A stretch of DNA of 40,699 nt from Planctomycetota bacterium (GCA_024275565.1 JAJRYY010000013.1:1-40699); one strand, 5' to 3'; shown: positions 8,297 to 18,383, counted from the first letter of the stretch. The notes: generated from the letters alone by a model not told the origin. Made by a program: numbers and translations.

Positions 8297-10495
8297 ATGA
8301 TCTCCTTTTTCCTCCGAAATAACACTGTTTTCGTAGCGATGATGCTGATCGCGACAGTTGCTTCTGTGGTCCTGCTCAAGTCGCGAGGTCTGCGGAAGGA
8401 TTACACCCTGGAAGCGTTCGTTGCCGACGACAGCGAAGATTATGCAACGTTCCGCCGGCTGATGGATGATTTTCTCAGCAACGAGCTTGCGATCATCGCG
8501 GTGCAGGGGGAGGCTGACGGATTCGAGGATACGCTTGACGTCGTATCGGAATTGCAGACGCAGGTCGAAACCCTGGAAGCTGTCGAACGCGTGACATCTC
8601 TAGCCGACGTACCGACCATGATCAGAAGCGTGCTCGGCGAGCAGATCATGCGTCACCCATTGTTCGTGGACAACGTGGTGAGTCGCGATGGTCGAACGGC
8701 TGCCATGGTGCTGCAGATGCGTGGCGAGGGGGCGTCGGGTGAAATTCGCAAGGCGACGGTGGAGCGTTTGAAGGAGCTTGTTGCGTCCGCAAAAACGCGA
8801 CATCCTGGAAAGCGGATCGTGCTGACTGGTCCATATGTGACGCTGATCGATATGTACGATTATGTCGATCATGATTTACGCGTCTTTTCGCTGGCGGCGT
8901 TTTCACTGCTCCTCATCACGCTCGGGATTGTCTTTCGGCGCATTGCACCCGTCGTGTTTGCGTTGACGGTTTCGATGGCTGCGACGCTTTGCACGCTGGG
9001 TTTGGCGATCGCGCTCGACCTGCCCATGACGCTGATTACGCAGATGATCGTCATCCTGGTGATGGTATTATCGGTCGCAAATTGTGTGCACCTGGGCGTG
9101 GCTGACGACGATATTTTCGCCGCCGCACCATTTTACGATTGGCCCGAGCGTGCGAAGCGCGTCCTGCGGCGCATGGCAGCTCCATGTGCAGCCGCCATGC
9201 TCACGACAGCGACGGGGTTCGGTTCTGTCGCAATATCGGGCATCACACCGGTTCGCATGTTCGGAATATTGATGGTTGTGGGGTTGGCGATGTAGCTGGT
9301 ATTTTCGTTGTGTGCGACAGCGTTCCTGCCAAGAATGCGACCTGCATCAGATAGGGCGCGTAGCGATGTCGTGCTCCCGGCTGAATTGTTGCGACTGGCG
9401 GACTGGGTGAATGGTCGGCGATGGAAGGTGATGGGGGTTTTTCTCGTGACCGTGGCGATTTTTTCCACGTCGCTGCCATGGTTGAAGTTTGAGAGCGACT
9501 TCGTCAAGAATTTCCGCCCCGAGAGCGAGGTCCGACAAAGCTACGAATTCATCGAGTCCAATCTCTCGCCAACGGGGTCTGCTGAGATGGTCGTCCGGCG
9601 GAAGGATGGCGGATCGGTCTTGTCTGCCCATGCTGTGGGAGCTTTACGCATCGCCGGTGAACGAGCGGTGGAGCAGTTCGACGTCGTGCGCAAGGCGTTG
9701 ACCCTGGCCGACGTACTGACACTCGGACCGGGTGGCGTTCCATCGACAACGATCGAGTTGAAAGCAAGGTTATCGCTCGTACGAAATCTGCTCGGCGAAG
9801 ACGTCATACGCAATTTTCTCAATGAAGACGAGACGGCCATGCGGATGAATCTCCGCGTGGTTGAAGGCTACCCGGTTGCGGAAAAGCTGAAGATGGGCGA
9901 GCAGCTTCGGGCGATGACCGCAGACGCACTGGGCGAAGAATACGAAGTGGAAGCGACAGGATTATACATTTTTTATGCGAAGCTGGTGGCGGGTCTGTGG
10001 GAGGACCAGTTCCGTTCGCTCTACCTGACGATCCCGGCTGTGTTCCTCGTACTGCTGATCGTTTTGCGATCCTTCAAGGTGGCGTTGGTCGCCCTCATCC
10101 CCACAATCCTGCCCATCCTGTTCTGTCTTGGTGCGATGGGCTGGGTCGGCATCCCGGTCAACATGACGACCGCCATGATGCTAAGCGTCACCGTGGGGAT
10201 CGCCGTTGACGACGCCTTGCACTACCTCTGGAGATTCAAGTCAGCCTATCGCGAAGGGGGAAATTATCTGGTCGCACTTCGCACTGCACACAGCAGCGTC
10301 GGGCGTGCGTGCGTCTTCACAACCATCGTGATCGCGGGCGGATTCTGGATACTCATGCTCTCGGAATTCCTTCCGACAGCCTACTTCGGCGGACTGCTCG
10401 GATTCACGATGTGCTGTGCCCTTGCGACAGATCTGCTGCTCCTGCCCGCCATGGTCATGACATTCCGCCCCTTCGGTCCCGAACGTTCAGCATAA
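8297..10495 (+). pseudogene. RND/MMPL-family exporter split by one in-frame TAG
   Basis: Two frames, 8297-9295 and 9308-10495, lie in the same phase and together give one continuous RND-superfamily protein (COG1033-like, 732 codons). Each half has an N-terminal membrane helix, a periplasmic loop and a cluster of helices; the second half shows the family segment MLSVTVGIAVDDALHYL. The only break is TAG at 9293-9295 (codon 333), inside a helix that reads MFGILMVVGLAM, stop, LVFSLCATAFLP. No ribosome-binding site precedes the second half. Family members move hydrophobic or amphiphilic molecules across the inner membrane. Explanations are a recent nonsense mutation, a sequencing error or stop readthrough. 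Start ATG 8297 has no good ribosome-binding site. Confidence 0.8.
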
Positions 10496-10535
10496 TGCAT
10501 GCAGGATCCTGGGCATAATACATGTAGGGTCCGTT
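10490..10535 (+). repeat. 23-bp tandem duplication copying the exporter's stop codon
   Basis: GCATAATGCATGCAGGATCC plus TGG (10490-10512) is followed by a diverged copy at 10513-10535. The TAA stop of the exporter (10493-10495) is in the first copy and is repeated in the second. Confidence 0.8.
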
Positions 10536-10558
10536 GTGCGGACCAAGTGCTCCCCGGA

Positions 10559-10592
10559 CCACATCGCCACTCAGGACACATCGCCACTCAGG
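10559..10592 (-). repeat. 17-bp tandem duplication copying the esterase stop codon
   Basis: Two 17-base units (10559-10575 and 10576-10592) differ at one base. Read on the minus strand each holds TGA; the one in 10588-10590 is the esterase stop. A partial third relative continues into the gene. Confidence 0.85.
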
Positions 10593-11619
10593 GGACATCA
10601 TCCCACGTCGTGCGCTGCGGTTTTAACGACTGCAACTGCGGCACGTCGATTTCGATCGCACGCGAAACACGCCGCCTCCCCAGCGTCGTCACAAGCACGA
10701 CCCGATACGTCCCCTCGGCGGCGAACCGGTGGATCGGTTCAGCCACATAGGATTCCTCGCCATCGCCAAAAGTCCAGTGATACGAGTCCGGCGAAAACGA
10801 CCCCTTTGTCTTAAACTGAACCGTCAACGCGTCGCGACCCTCGATGCTCAAACCACGAATATGCAGCGATGGCACACGCCGCAACACACGCCGAAAAAAC
10901 GCCTGCACTTTCTTGGGATGACTCCGATGACCTCCGCCGACCTCCAGCTCGAACACATTCGCACCACGCTCCTCCAACCACTTGATCGCCTCTCGCGGAT
11001 CAGGACCGACCAGTATATCGGCGACGCCATAAATGACCGCGATCGGCTGGTGCGGGTCGATCTTATCCTGCACATCGGCAAGATACCGGGCATCAAAATT
11101 CCCCTGTTGAACCGCGAGCGCCCGAAACAATCGAGGATGCTTCAATCCCGTATACAACACACCAAAACTACCCGCAGACCACCCGCAGAGAAAAATCCGA
11201 TCCTCAGATATCTGATACGCACCACGAATCTGACGAACCATCTCGAGGATGTTGCGTTCATCCTCCTCCTGAAGCGGTATCTGACGATTCGGAGGCGGAG
11301 AACCCAGGGCAGATGTCCCCTTCAACTCCGGTGCAGCCACCAGAAATTGCTCCTCCTCAGCGATCTTCACCCAGTCACGAATCTGCCGGCGAGCAGCGTC
11401 AAAGGGACGCGTACCATGACAAAGCACCACAAGAGGCCAGTGATAGTCAGCCGTGTACGACGACGGTACATAGAGCAGATAGGACGCACCCGACTCGGGC
11501 GTTTTCATTTGCGAGATCGTGTTCGGTACACCGGCATCGTGATACTGAGGGCACCCGGTGCAAAGCACCATCGCCAGCGCAGCCAGCGTAAAATTCATCC
11601 AGCGTCGTACCACGTTCAC
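10588..11619 (-). CDS. Lipoprotein alpha/beta-hydrolase (esterase-like) with C-terminal PKD domain
   Basis: The 343-residue protein has a signal peptide with Arg5-Arg6 and lipobox LCTGC (lipid-bearing Cys23), so it should be anchored in the envelope. GTG 11619 is preferred because it supplies the basic n-region. The hydrolase domain shows YLLYVPSSY, LVVLCHGT, the nucleophile elbow GWSAGS (Ser148), a candidate acid Asp201 and His231 in GGGHRSHP; this layout is like feruloyl-esterase or polyhydroxybutyrate-depolymerase relatives. A PKD-like domain follows (about 262-335, YHWTFGDGEES). Its start overlaps the pheT stop as GTGA, so it is the last gene of the pheS-pheT operon, an unexpected partner. 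Substrate unknown. Confidence 0.8.
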   Translation of the reverse strand: MNVVRRWMNFTLAALAMVLCTGCPQYHDAGVPNTISQMKTPESGASYLLYVPSSYTADYHWPLVVLCHGTRPFDAARRQIRDWVKIAEEEQFLVAAPELKGTSALGSPPPNRQIPLQEEDERNILEMVRQIRGAYQISEDRIFLCGWSAGSFGVLYTGLKHPRLFRALAVQQGNFDARYLADVQDKIDPHQPIAVIYGVADILVGPDPREAIKWLEERGANVFELEVGGGHRSHPKKVQAFFRRVLRRVPSLHIRGLSIEGRDALTVQFKTKGSFSPDSYHWTFGDGEESYVAEPIHRFAAEGTYRVVLVTTLGRRRVSRAIEIDVPQLQSLKPQRTTWDDVP

Positions 11620-14057
11620 CTCGCCTCTAATTTACTCTTCGTGAGCTGATTCTGAAACGCCTCGCGGAATCGCGATAAATCGTCGTCTGTCATCGTACGG
11701 TCCGAATGCCCGACATGGCACCGAAACGTGAACGATCGCTTCCCGTCCGGAACAGATTTCCCCTCAAAACTGTCCACAAACGTAATCCGACGCAACAGCG
11801 GATCGTCAAATGTCGCAAGATCAGATTTAATCTCCGAATACCGGCGCGACGCATCTGCCAGAACCGAAAAATCAATCTCAGCCTCAGGAAAACTCGGGGC
11901 GGACGCCAGTGGTTCAAAATGCGTCAACCCATCCGTCAGCGGTGCAAGATCGAACTCAGCCCAGGCAACCCCCCAGGCAGCCAGATGCTCATCAATACGC
12001 TGCCTCAGAACCAGCGGAATCGCACTGACCCGACCAATAGATTTACCGCCCACGCAGATAGAAGACGTCTTCGCCGGGTGCTCCCACGGTCGAGACGCAT
12101 CCGCATCAGCCACCTCAAACGTAGCGGGGCGTTCCAAAATGCTCAATGACCACGCATCCACCACGCCCCGCATATCCGCGAGGCAGGTATCCTCTGCATT
12201 CTTACCACGAGCAGCAATCATCAAACCGATCCGACGAACCTCGGTATGCTCAGAATCCTTACCATCACAACCTGCACCATTTGTTGCACAAGGAAAAGCA
12301 CCCCCCAATTCCACAAAGCGAAGCTCCTGGAAATGATGACGATTATGCTCCACCGCCGCCAGCAATCCTGGCACCAGCGAATCACGCAACCGCTCCAGAC
12401 CCGCCGCAGCAGGATTCCGCAACGCCAGACAATGCGACGCGTCATACCCGAGCTTCTCGCTCCACGTCGCGTCATACCAGATGTACCGATACAGCTCGAC
12501 CATCCCCAGCCCGCCCGTGAACAACCGCAGCGACTTGCCCTCCAGTTGCTGCACAGGATTCACCGTCAGCGCCCGCACCATCACATCCGGGTAGGCTGGT
12601 GCGATATTGTTGAACCCGATATACCGGGCAACCTCCTCGATGATGTCAGCCTCAATCTCAATATCACGCGTCGCCCGAAAGCTCGGCACGTCCACAACCA
12701 TCGTCTCGCGACCGGCTGCATCGGTGCTGCTGCTCACCTTGAATTCGAGTGCGGTAAGAATCCGGGCGATCTCCTCACCTGATACCGGGTGACCAATCAC
12801 CCGCTGCACATATTCCGGATCAATCGTAATCGTGACCGGGTCAAACGGCTTCACAAACGCATCGCTCAGCCGGCTCGCCAGCGAAAGCTCCTCAAATTCC
12901 GGTCTCGCCAGTTCAAAGAACCGCTGGATCGCAAGCACCGTATGCTCCGGATCGAGCGATTTCTCAAACCTGGCACTCGCGTCCGTCCTGTGCGACAGAT
13001 GTGCAGCACACTTGCGAATTGTATGTGGATGAAAATTCGCAGACTCAAGCAGAATCGTCTCCGTCGCGTCCGAAATTTCCGTATCCGCACCACCCATGAC
13101 ACCCGCCAGAGCAACGGGCTTGCGATCGGAAAGAATCATCAACGCATCGCCGGGCAGCTTGCGATCAACCCCGTCCAAAGTCGTAAAATGCGTCCCCGCA
13201 TCGACAAATCCAACCTCGATCCGCTGCACCTTATCACCATCAAACGCGTGCATCGGCTGACCCAGCTCCAGCATCACATAATTCGTCAAATCCACCAGGC
13301 AACTGATAGGCCTCAACCCCACATGCCCCAACCGAAGCTGCATCCATAAGGGTGCAGGCTGACCCGTCACACCCCGCATCAGCAGCCCGGAATACCGAGG
13401 GCAGGCGTCCGCATCATCAATGTCAATCGGAATCTCCGGCAGCGACGCATCCTGAAGCGATTCCAGCGAAGCAACCGAATATGGCTTGAGCGGCGACCCG
13501 AAAATAGCAGCAAACTCGCGGGCCAGTCCATAATGACCCCAAAGATCAGGCCGATGGTTGATCGAATGATTATCCACCTCGATCACCCAGTCATCAAAAC
13601 CCGCCTCATCAAGCACCGTCCCCGTTTCAACAGACGGCGGCAGATGGATCGCCTCACGCAACGCCATCGCGATCCCGATCGCATCACCCGGAACGATCAT
13701 CCCGCTGCTAGGCCGCCCCGCAACCTCCGAATCAGCAATCACCCCCAGCGCCTTCACGCAAGCACCCACCGGAGCAAACACCACACGATCACCAACCCCC
13801 ACATTCGCAGCAGCCGTCACCGTATCAACCGTCACCCCACCCCCAACATCCAACCGGGCAGCCCGAAGCCCGCGATCCGCATCCACAACCTCGAGCGCAA
13901 CAACCGCAGCACACACCAATCCCTTAGCACCCACCTCGATCGGTTCGACCTTCTCAACCTCAGCACAGGCAAGCGTAAATCGCTCAGCCAGCTCCGCCGC
14001 CGACAAATCCTCCGGAAGATCCACAAACTCACGAATCCAATTCAGCGAAATCAGCAT
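11616..14057 (-). CDS. pheT: Phenylalanyl-tRNA synthetase beta subunit
   Basis: PheT pairs with PheS as a heterotetramer that charges tRNA-Phe. The 813 residues match the usual bacterial length of about 800. The N-terminus (MLISLNWIREFVDLP) is typical, followed by a tRNA-binding EMAP-like domain (about 40-150), the B3/B4 editing region (about 205-385, with HLSHRTDASARFEKSLDPE), the B5 region and a C-terminal ferredoxin-fold anticodon-binding domain (FPEAEIDFSVLADA to the end). ATG 14057 overlaps the pheS stop by seven bases and follows a GGGGGGA ribosome-binding site, so translation is coupled. It overlaps the downstream lipoprotein gene by four bases. Confidence 0.97.
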   Translation of the reverse strand: MLISLNWIREFVDLPEDLSAAELAERFTLACAEVEKVEPIEVGAKGLVCAAVVALEVVDADRGLRAARLDVGGGVTVDTVTAAANVGVGDRVVFAPVGACVKALGVIADSEVAGRPSSGMIVPGDAIGIAMALREAIHLPPSVETGTVLDEAGFDDWVIEVDNHSINHRPDLWGHYGLAREFAAIFGSPLKPYSVASLESLQDASLPEIPIDIDDADACPRYSGLLMRGVTGQPAPLWMQLRLGHVGLRPISCLVDLTNYVMLELGQPMHAFDGDKVQRIEVGFVDAGTHFTTLDGVDRKLPGDALMILSDRKPVALAGVMGGADTEISDATETILLESANFHPHTIRKCAAHLSHRTDASARFEKSLDPEHTVLAIQRFFELARPEFEELSLASRLSDAFVKPFDPVTITIDPEYVQRVIGHPVSGEEIARILTALEFKVSSSTDAAGRETMVVDVPSFRATRDIEIEADIIEEVARYIGFNNIAPAYPDVMVRALTVNPVQQLEGKSLRLFTGGLGMVELYRYIWYDATWSEKLGYDASHCLALRNPAAAGLERLRDSLVPGLLAAVEHNRHHFQELRFVELGGAFPCATNGAGCDGKDSEHTEVRRIGLMIAARGKNAEDTCLADMRGVVDAWSLSILERPATFEVADADASRPWEHPAKTSSICVGGKSIGRVSAIPLVLRQRIDEHLAAWGVAWAEFDLAPLTDGLTHFEPLASAPSFPEAEIDFSVLADASRRYSEIKSDLATFDDPLLRRITFVDSFEGKSVPDGKRSFTFRCHVGHSDRTMTDDDLSRFREAFQNQLTKSKLEAR

Positions 14058-15151
14058 GACGATCCCCCCTTCACAGCTTCCGCCTTCTCAAGTATCACCG
14101 GACCCGCAAGTCGAGATGCCGGAACCAGCGACCGCATATCCCCGCCATTCAAACCCCGAATATCCTTAACCCCATATTTCATCATCGCCAACCGCGTAAG
14201 CCCCAGCCCGAACGCGAACCCCGTATACTTCTCCGGATCAATCCCCCCATACCGCAGCACGCTCGGATGCACCATCCCGCACGGCAGAATCTCGATCCAC
14301 CCCGACTGCTTACACGTCGCACACCCGGACCCACCGCAAATCGCACAGCTCATATCCAGCTCAAACCCAGGTTCCACAAACGGAAAATACCCAGGCCGTA
14401 ACCGAACCTTCAAATCCCGATGGAACACCTCCTGAAGCAGAAGCTTCATCATCGCGATCAGATTCGCAATCGAAATATGCTTATCGATCATCAACCCTTC
14501 GACCTGATGAAACGTATTCTCGTGCGAAGCATCGATCGTCTCATAACGAAAGCACCGCCCCGGCGCCAAAACCCGCAACGGCGCACCATGACGCTGCATC
14601 GCATGAACCTGAACCGGCGACGTATGCGTCCGCAACACCATATTATTCTCCAGCCAGAACGTATCCTGCATATCCCGCGCAGGGTGCAACGCCGGAATAT
14701 TCAACGCCTCAAAATTGTAATATTCCGTCTCCATCTCAGGACCAGTCTCAATCAGAAACCCCAGTCGCTGAAACACCTCCTCAACCTGCCACTGAACCTG
14801 CGTCACCGGATGAGCACACCCAATCCGCACCGCAGTCCCCGGAAGCGTAGGATCATAATCCGACGCCTTCGATGCCTCAGCATCCGCAGCCACCGACTTA
14901 ATCCCAGCCATCGCAGCCGCAAACATCGCGACCAATTCCTTCTTGGCAAGGTTCACAGTCTGACCGACGGCCCCACGTTCCTCAGGAGAAAATTCACGAA
15001 TCTTCCCCAGAAGCGACCCGATCGGACCCGCCTTACCCACAGTCTTCGTCTCAAGACTACGAAGGGCGTCCACACTCTTTATCTCAGCGATCGCCTTCTT
15101 CGTCTCATCAGAAAGCTCCGCCAACTCTTTTTTCAACTGTTCCAGATTCAC
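14051..15151 (-). CDS. pheS: Phenylalanyl-tRNA synthetase alpha subunit
   Basis: PheS is the catalytic class II subunit. GTG 15151 is chosen because the family N-terminus (VNLEQLKKELAELSDETKKA) begins there and AGAGGG lies four bases upstream; an open frame to 15241 has no homology. The 366-residue product has the N-terminal coiled coil, class II motif 2 (GRCFRYETIDASHENTFHQVEG region), PGYFPFVEPGFELD, a four-cysteine insert (CAICGGSGCATC) known from many bacterial PheS proteins, and motif 3 (GFAFGLGLTRLAMMKYG). It is the first gene of a pheS-pheT-esterase operon. Confidence 0.97.
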   Translation of the reverse strand: MNLEQLKKELAELSDETKKAIAEIKSVDALRSLETKTVGKAGPIGSLLGKIREFSPEERGAVGQTVNLAKKELVAMFAAAMAGIKSVAADAEASKASDYDPTLPGTAVRIGCAHPVTQVQWQVEEVFQRLGFLIETGPEMETEYYNFEALNIPALHPARDMQDTFWLENNMVLRTHTSPVQVHAMQRHGAPLRVLAPGRCFRYETIDASHENTFHQVEGLMIDKHISIANLIAMMKLLLQEVFHRDLKVRLRPGYFPFVEPGFELDMSCAICGGSGCATCKQSGWIEILPCGMVHPSVLRYGGIDPEKYTGFAFGLGLTRLAMMKYGVKDIRGLNGGDMRSLVPASRLAGPVILEKAEAVKGGSSC

Positions 15152-15273
15152 AAGACCCTCTTCGCATTCTAAGTATCGGGACGCAAAACAAGCAGAAATC
15201 ACCGCAACCGGTAGCTTAGAGATATGCACCACCTCTGACAAGCGAGCAACTGCAAGGGAATGAGGCAGGGTGG

Positions 15274-15293
15274 CCCACCTCTTCAGAGGTGGG
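15274..15293. repeat. Perfect hairpin, 9-bp stem with 2-base loop
   Basis: CCCACCTCT (15274-15282) and AGAGGTGGG (15285-15293) form a perfect inverted repeat in the divergent gap between pheS and the dehydrogenase gene. The architecture (9 bp, 2-base loop) is the same as the hairpin at 21942-21961, suggesting one family of palindromic intergenic elements. A role as pheS attenuator is possible but no leader peptide or T-box is seen. Nothing else is recognised in this gap. Confidence 0.6.
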
Positions 15294-15427
15294 GGAGCCG
15301 ATGTAAGTTCAAATCCAGATGCAGGGTAGGTTTCACCCGCCGAAATGAGGCCACCAATACGCCATCAAATCGACACAACACGTCATCCAGCTAAGATAAC
15401 CACCACCCAACACCAAGGAGGTATCGC

Positions 15428-16126
15428 ATGAACGACAAAACAGCAATCGTCACCGGCGCAGGACGTGGCATAGGCCGAGCAATCTGCCAAAAATTCGCCG
15501 AATCCAATATCAACATCATAGCAGCAGCACGCACCGCAGAAGAATTAACCGAAACAAAACGCCTCATCGACCAACACGGCGGATCATGCGAAACCGTCAC
15601 CACAGACATGGGCATCGCCTCAGACGTGGATGCAATGATAAAATTCGCCATCGACCGTTTCGGCGGCGTAGACTACCTCATCAACAACGCCGGCATGGCA
15701 CCCTGCTCCAAAATCGACAACTTCGACCTCAACACCTTCGACCAGATGATCGCGGTCAACGTCTCCGGCGTCTTCTACGCCTCCCGCGCAATCTGGCCTA
15801 TCCTCAAATCACGCGGCGGCGGCATCATCATCAACATCTCATCCATGGCAGCCATCGACCCCTTCCCCGGCTTCGCTGCCTACGGTGCATCCAAACGCTT
15901 CGTAGAAGGGCTCACCCACGCTCTCGCCAAAGAGGGAGCAGAACACGGCATCCGCGTCTACGGCATAGGCCCGGGAGCAGTAGACACCAGAATGCTCCGA
16001 ACCCCATTCCCAGACTTCCCGGCAGAGCAGTGCCTCTCACCCAGCGACATCGCAGAAATGGTCCACCAGGTGACCCACCCGGCACACAGGCACACCGCCG
16101 GCCAGACCATCTATGTAAACGCGTAA
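15428..16126 (+). CDS. Short-chain dehydrogenase/reductase
   Basis: The 232-residue protein is a classical SDR using NAD(P)H. It has the cofactor motif TGAGRGIG (9-16), the structural motif NNAG (86-89) and the catalytic Ser139, Tyr152 and Lys156 (YGASK). FabG-like oxoacyl reductases and many other alcohol or ketone reductases share this pattern, so the substrate cannot be assigned. The start is certain: a perfect AAGGAGGT lies six bases before ATG 15428. It stands alone, divergent from pheS and convergent with the phosphatase gene; the frame ends in TAATAATAA. Confidence 0.93.
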   Translation: MNDKTAIVTGAGRGIGRAICQKFAESNINIIAAARTAEELTETKRLIDQHGGSCETVTTDMGIASDVDAMIKFAIDRFGGVDYLINNAGMAPCSKIDNFDLNTFDQMIAVNVSGVFYASRAIWPILKSRGGGIIINISSMAAIDPFPGFAAYGASKRFVEGLTHALAKEGAEHGIRVYGIGPGAVDTRMLRTPFPDFPAEQCLSPSDIAEMVHQVTHPAHRHTAGQTIYVNA

Positions 16127-16175
16127 TAATAACCCGAAAGGAATCAAGGCAAGAACCCGACAGGACCACGCCCAA

Positions 16176-16232
16176 GTCACTCGAACACTCGAAAACTCGA
16201 AAACTCAGTCACTCGGATACTCAGTCACTCGA
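16176..16232 (-). repeat. Tandem repeat (16-bp and 8-bp units) copying the phosphatase stop codon
   Basis: Two 16-base units (16201-16216, 16217-16232) share ACTCAGTCACTCG; shorter ACTCGAAA-type 8-base units precede them from about 16180. On the minus strand the TGA stop (16225-16227) of the phosphatase gene is repeated in the neighbouring unit. Confidence 0.85.
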
Positions 16233-17484
16233 CGCGCTTTATCACGACAGCCGTCAAGTCATCCTCCTGCGGAACCGATCCCCCAAACAACGTGACCGCA
16301 GCACGCATCCGCTCGATAATCTCACACGACGAAAAATCGCGCGAAGCATGGATCACGTCCATCAACCGCTCGATCCCATACTGCTCCTTCGTCTCATCCG
16401 CCCACTCGAAGAAACCATCCGTCACCAGAATCACCATATCACCAACAGAAAGACAAAGCGGAGTACCAGGCGTTTCATCCAGCTCATCTAAAATACCAAG
16501 CGGAACGGTCGTCGCACCAATCTCAACGCACCGACCCGCCTCAGCCACATAGTGCAACAAAGGACCATGCCCCGCACTCAGATAGTCAATCACATGACGC
16601 TTCGGATCCAGCACCCCGAAATACGCAGTCACAAACCGACCCCCGTCAAGATCCTCACAAATCAACCGATTCGCCTGCGACAATATCCGGGACGGATCAT
16701 CAGAAACCGACGCAAACGCTCGTACCAGCGCACGACACTCAGCAGCAATCAACGCCGGACCAATCCCATGACCCGTAGCATCGGCAAGCAACATCCCAAT
16801 CCGTCCATCATCAAACATCACGAAATCGTAGCAGTCACCACCCGTATCATCCGCCGGTTTGTTCCAGCCCGCGATGTCATACCCGGCGGCAACAGGGTTG
16901 TCCGTAGGGAGTTGACGCTGCTGAATACTCTGAGCCAATGCAAGATCCTGCTCAAGACGCTGCTTCTCAGCATACTCATCCAGCAACATCTGACGCTGAA
17001 TCGCAATCCCAGCCAGCATCCCAAGATCAGTCGCCCTCGCCTCATCAATACCAGTAAAAGATCCGTCATGCTTATTCAGAGCCTGAAGCACGCCGATCGT
17101 CTGACCGTCATGACCACGCATCGGAAACGTCAGAAGATTCCGCGTATGATAACCCGTCTTCTTATCGATGTCGGAATTAAACCGTTTGTCGGAATACGCG
17201 TCTGCAACATTGATCGGAAGACAGGTATGAAACGCTTCCCCCGCGATCCCAAGATGTGCCCCAAACCGAATCGTATCACCGCTTGTCACAGCCTTGCTAT
17301 ACAGCTCGTCATGGTCCGGATCATGCAGAAAAACCGTCGCCCGCTCGCATTGAAGAACATCCACAATCGCCTGAGCAACACCTTCCAGAAGAGGCGTCAA
17401 CTCCGTCGTAGCACCAAGCTGCCGAGACACATCCAGGAGGATATTCAAATCAGCAAGTTGTCGTTCACTCGTAGAATCGGACAT
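16225..17484 (-). CDS. GAF-SpoIIE (PP2C-type) serine phosphatase
   Basis: The protein joins an N-terminal GAF sensor domain (about 25-165) to a SpoIIE/RsbU-type PP2C phosphatase domain (about 220 to the end). The phosphatase keeps the metal-binding signatures: DDTGGDCYDF, LLADATGHGIGPAL, LVTDGFFEWAD and the final EDDLTAVVIK. A coiled linker rich in Glu, Gln and Lys joins the two. Such enzymes dephosphorylate anti-sigma-factor antagonists in partner-switching pathways; no partner STAS or kinase gene is in the window, so the target is unknown. ATG 17484 gives 419 residues; ATG 17517 adds 11 unconserved residues and is equally possible. No signal peptide, so cytoplasmic. Confidence 0.92.
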   Translation of the reverse strand: MSDSTSERQLADLNILLDVSRQLGATTELTPLLEGVAQAIVDVLQCERATVFLHDPDHDELYSKAVTSGDTIRFGAHLGIAGEAFHTCLPINVADAYSDKRFNSDIDKKTGYHTRNLLTFPMRGHDGQTIGVLQALNKHDGSFTGIDEARATDLGMLAGIAIQRQMLLDEYAEKQRLEQDLALAQSIQQRQLPTDNPVAAGYDIAGWNKPADDTGGDCYDFVMFDDGRIGMLLADATGHGIGPALIAAECRALVRAFASVSDDPSRILSQANRLICEDLDGGRFVTAYFGVLDPKRHVIDYLSAGHGPLLHYVAEAGRCVEIGATTVPLGILDELDETPGTPLCLSVGDMVILVTDGFFEWADETKEQYGIERLMDVIHASRDFSSCEIIERMRAAVTLFGGSVPQEDDLTAVVIKRVE

Positions 17485-17589
17485 GGGTATAGGGTGCGTT
17501 CCTGACCAAACCTTCATTTCTCACAACCGTGGGGCAGGCGATCGCCTGCAGAAAATCCAGATGCTCTCACCGCGTATGCAACCATACAA

Positions 17590-17621
17590 CAAAAAAGGCC
17601 CACCAGCGAACCGGCAGGCCT
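17590..17621 (-). terminator. Rho-independent terminator of the tig-clpP1-clpP2 cluster
   Basis: Read on the minus strand, AGGCCTGCC, a short loop and TGGTGGGCCT form a nine- to ten-pair stem (two wobble pairs) followed directly by six T. It lies about 75 bases past the clpP2 stop. A second perfect hairpin (CGCGCTTGCGAGCGCG, 17626-17641) precedes it. Confidence 0.85.
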
Positions 17622-17695
17622 GAACCGCGCTTGCGAGCGCGTGTTGACTTGATGATGACTCTTGTCGTCACAAACTACCGCAACTTCCCGGTATC

Positions 17696-18313
17696 CTAAG
17701 ACTTCTTCGGATCGGGCATCCGCTCAAGGATCGAATCGACAAGCCCATATTCCAGAGCTTCCTGAGAATCAAGCCACTTGTTACGATCGCAATCCTTCTC
17801 GATCTGCTCCATGCTCTTACCAGAACGGACCTGAATGATAGAGTAAAGACGCTCGCGTATCCGAAGCATCTCCTCAGCCTCAATCGCAAGATCGGTCGCA
17901 GCACCACTCATCGACCCGCCAAGCAGGGGCTGATGCAGCAGCATCCGGGAATTCGGCAGGATGTACCGCTTCCCTTTCGCGCCACCGCACATCAGAACCG
18001 CGCCCATACTCGCAGCCATCCCGATACAATACGTCGCAACGTCGCATCGGAGAAATTGCATCGTGTCGTAAATCGCAAGCCCCGCAGACACTGACCCACC
18101 AGGTGAATTGATATAGAACGAAATGTCGGCTTCCGGCTCTTCATTCGACAGAAACAGCAACTGCGCGACGATGAGATTGGCGATTTCATCGTCAACCCCG
18201 CCACCAAGAAAGACAATGCGATCCTTCAACAGACGCGAATAAATATCATACGCCCGTTCACCACGACCGCTCGATTCGATCACAAACGGAATATTCTGAT
18301 TCAAAGCCGTCAT
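17696..18313 (-). CDS. clpP: ATP-dependent Clp protease proteolytic subunit, second paralogue
   Basis: ClpP forms the barrel peptidase fed by ClpX or ClpA. ATG 18313 gives 205 residues, the usual length. The catalytic serine and histidine are visible: Ser102 in GMAASMGA and His127 in MLLHQP; the conserved Asp segment is [21 protein letters not shown]. The frame remains open to 18367 but that extension is not family-like. This copy differs strongly from the upstream paralogue, with [20 protein letters not shown] where the other has YVDQTLAIYDTM. Two ClpP paralogues may form a mixed barrel, as in actinobacteria; that is an inference. It ends the cluster before a terminator. Confidence 0.95.
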   Translation of the reverse strand: MTALNQNIPFVIESSGRGERAYDIYSRLLKDRIVFLGGGVDDEIANLIVAQLLFLSNEEPEADISFYINSPGGSVSAGLAIYDTMQFLRCDVATYCIGMAASMGAVLMCGGAKGKRYILPNSRMLLHQPLLGGSMSGAATDLAIEAEEMLRIRERLYSIIQVRSGKSMEQIEKDCDRNKWLDSQEALEYGLVDSILERMPDPKKS

Positions 18314-18383
18314 AATTCTCAGCACGCTCCATGAGGTGCGGGTGCAACCCGCAACCGGTTCTATCACTTCCTCTGCACCATCA

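Noticed and set aside
9293-9295. Pyrrolysine or general amber recoding
   Set aside because: TAG ends several intact genes in this window, and the exporter family has no known pyrrolysine at this site.
15152-15427. T-box or leader-peptide attenuator for pheS
   Set aside because: Only one hairpin is seen; no T-box sequence, phenylalanine-rich leader frame or terminator could be identified.
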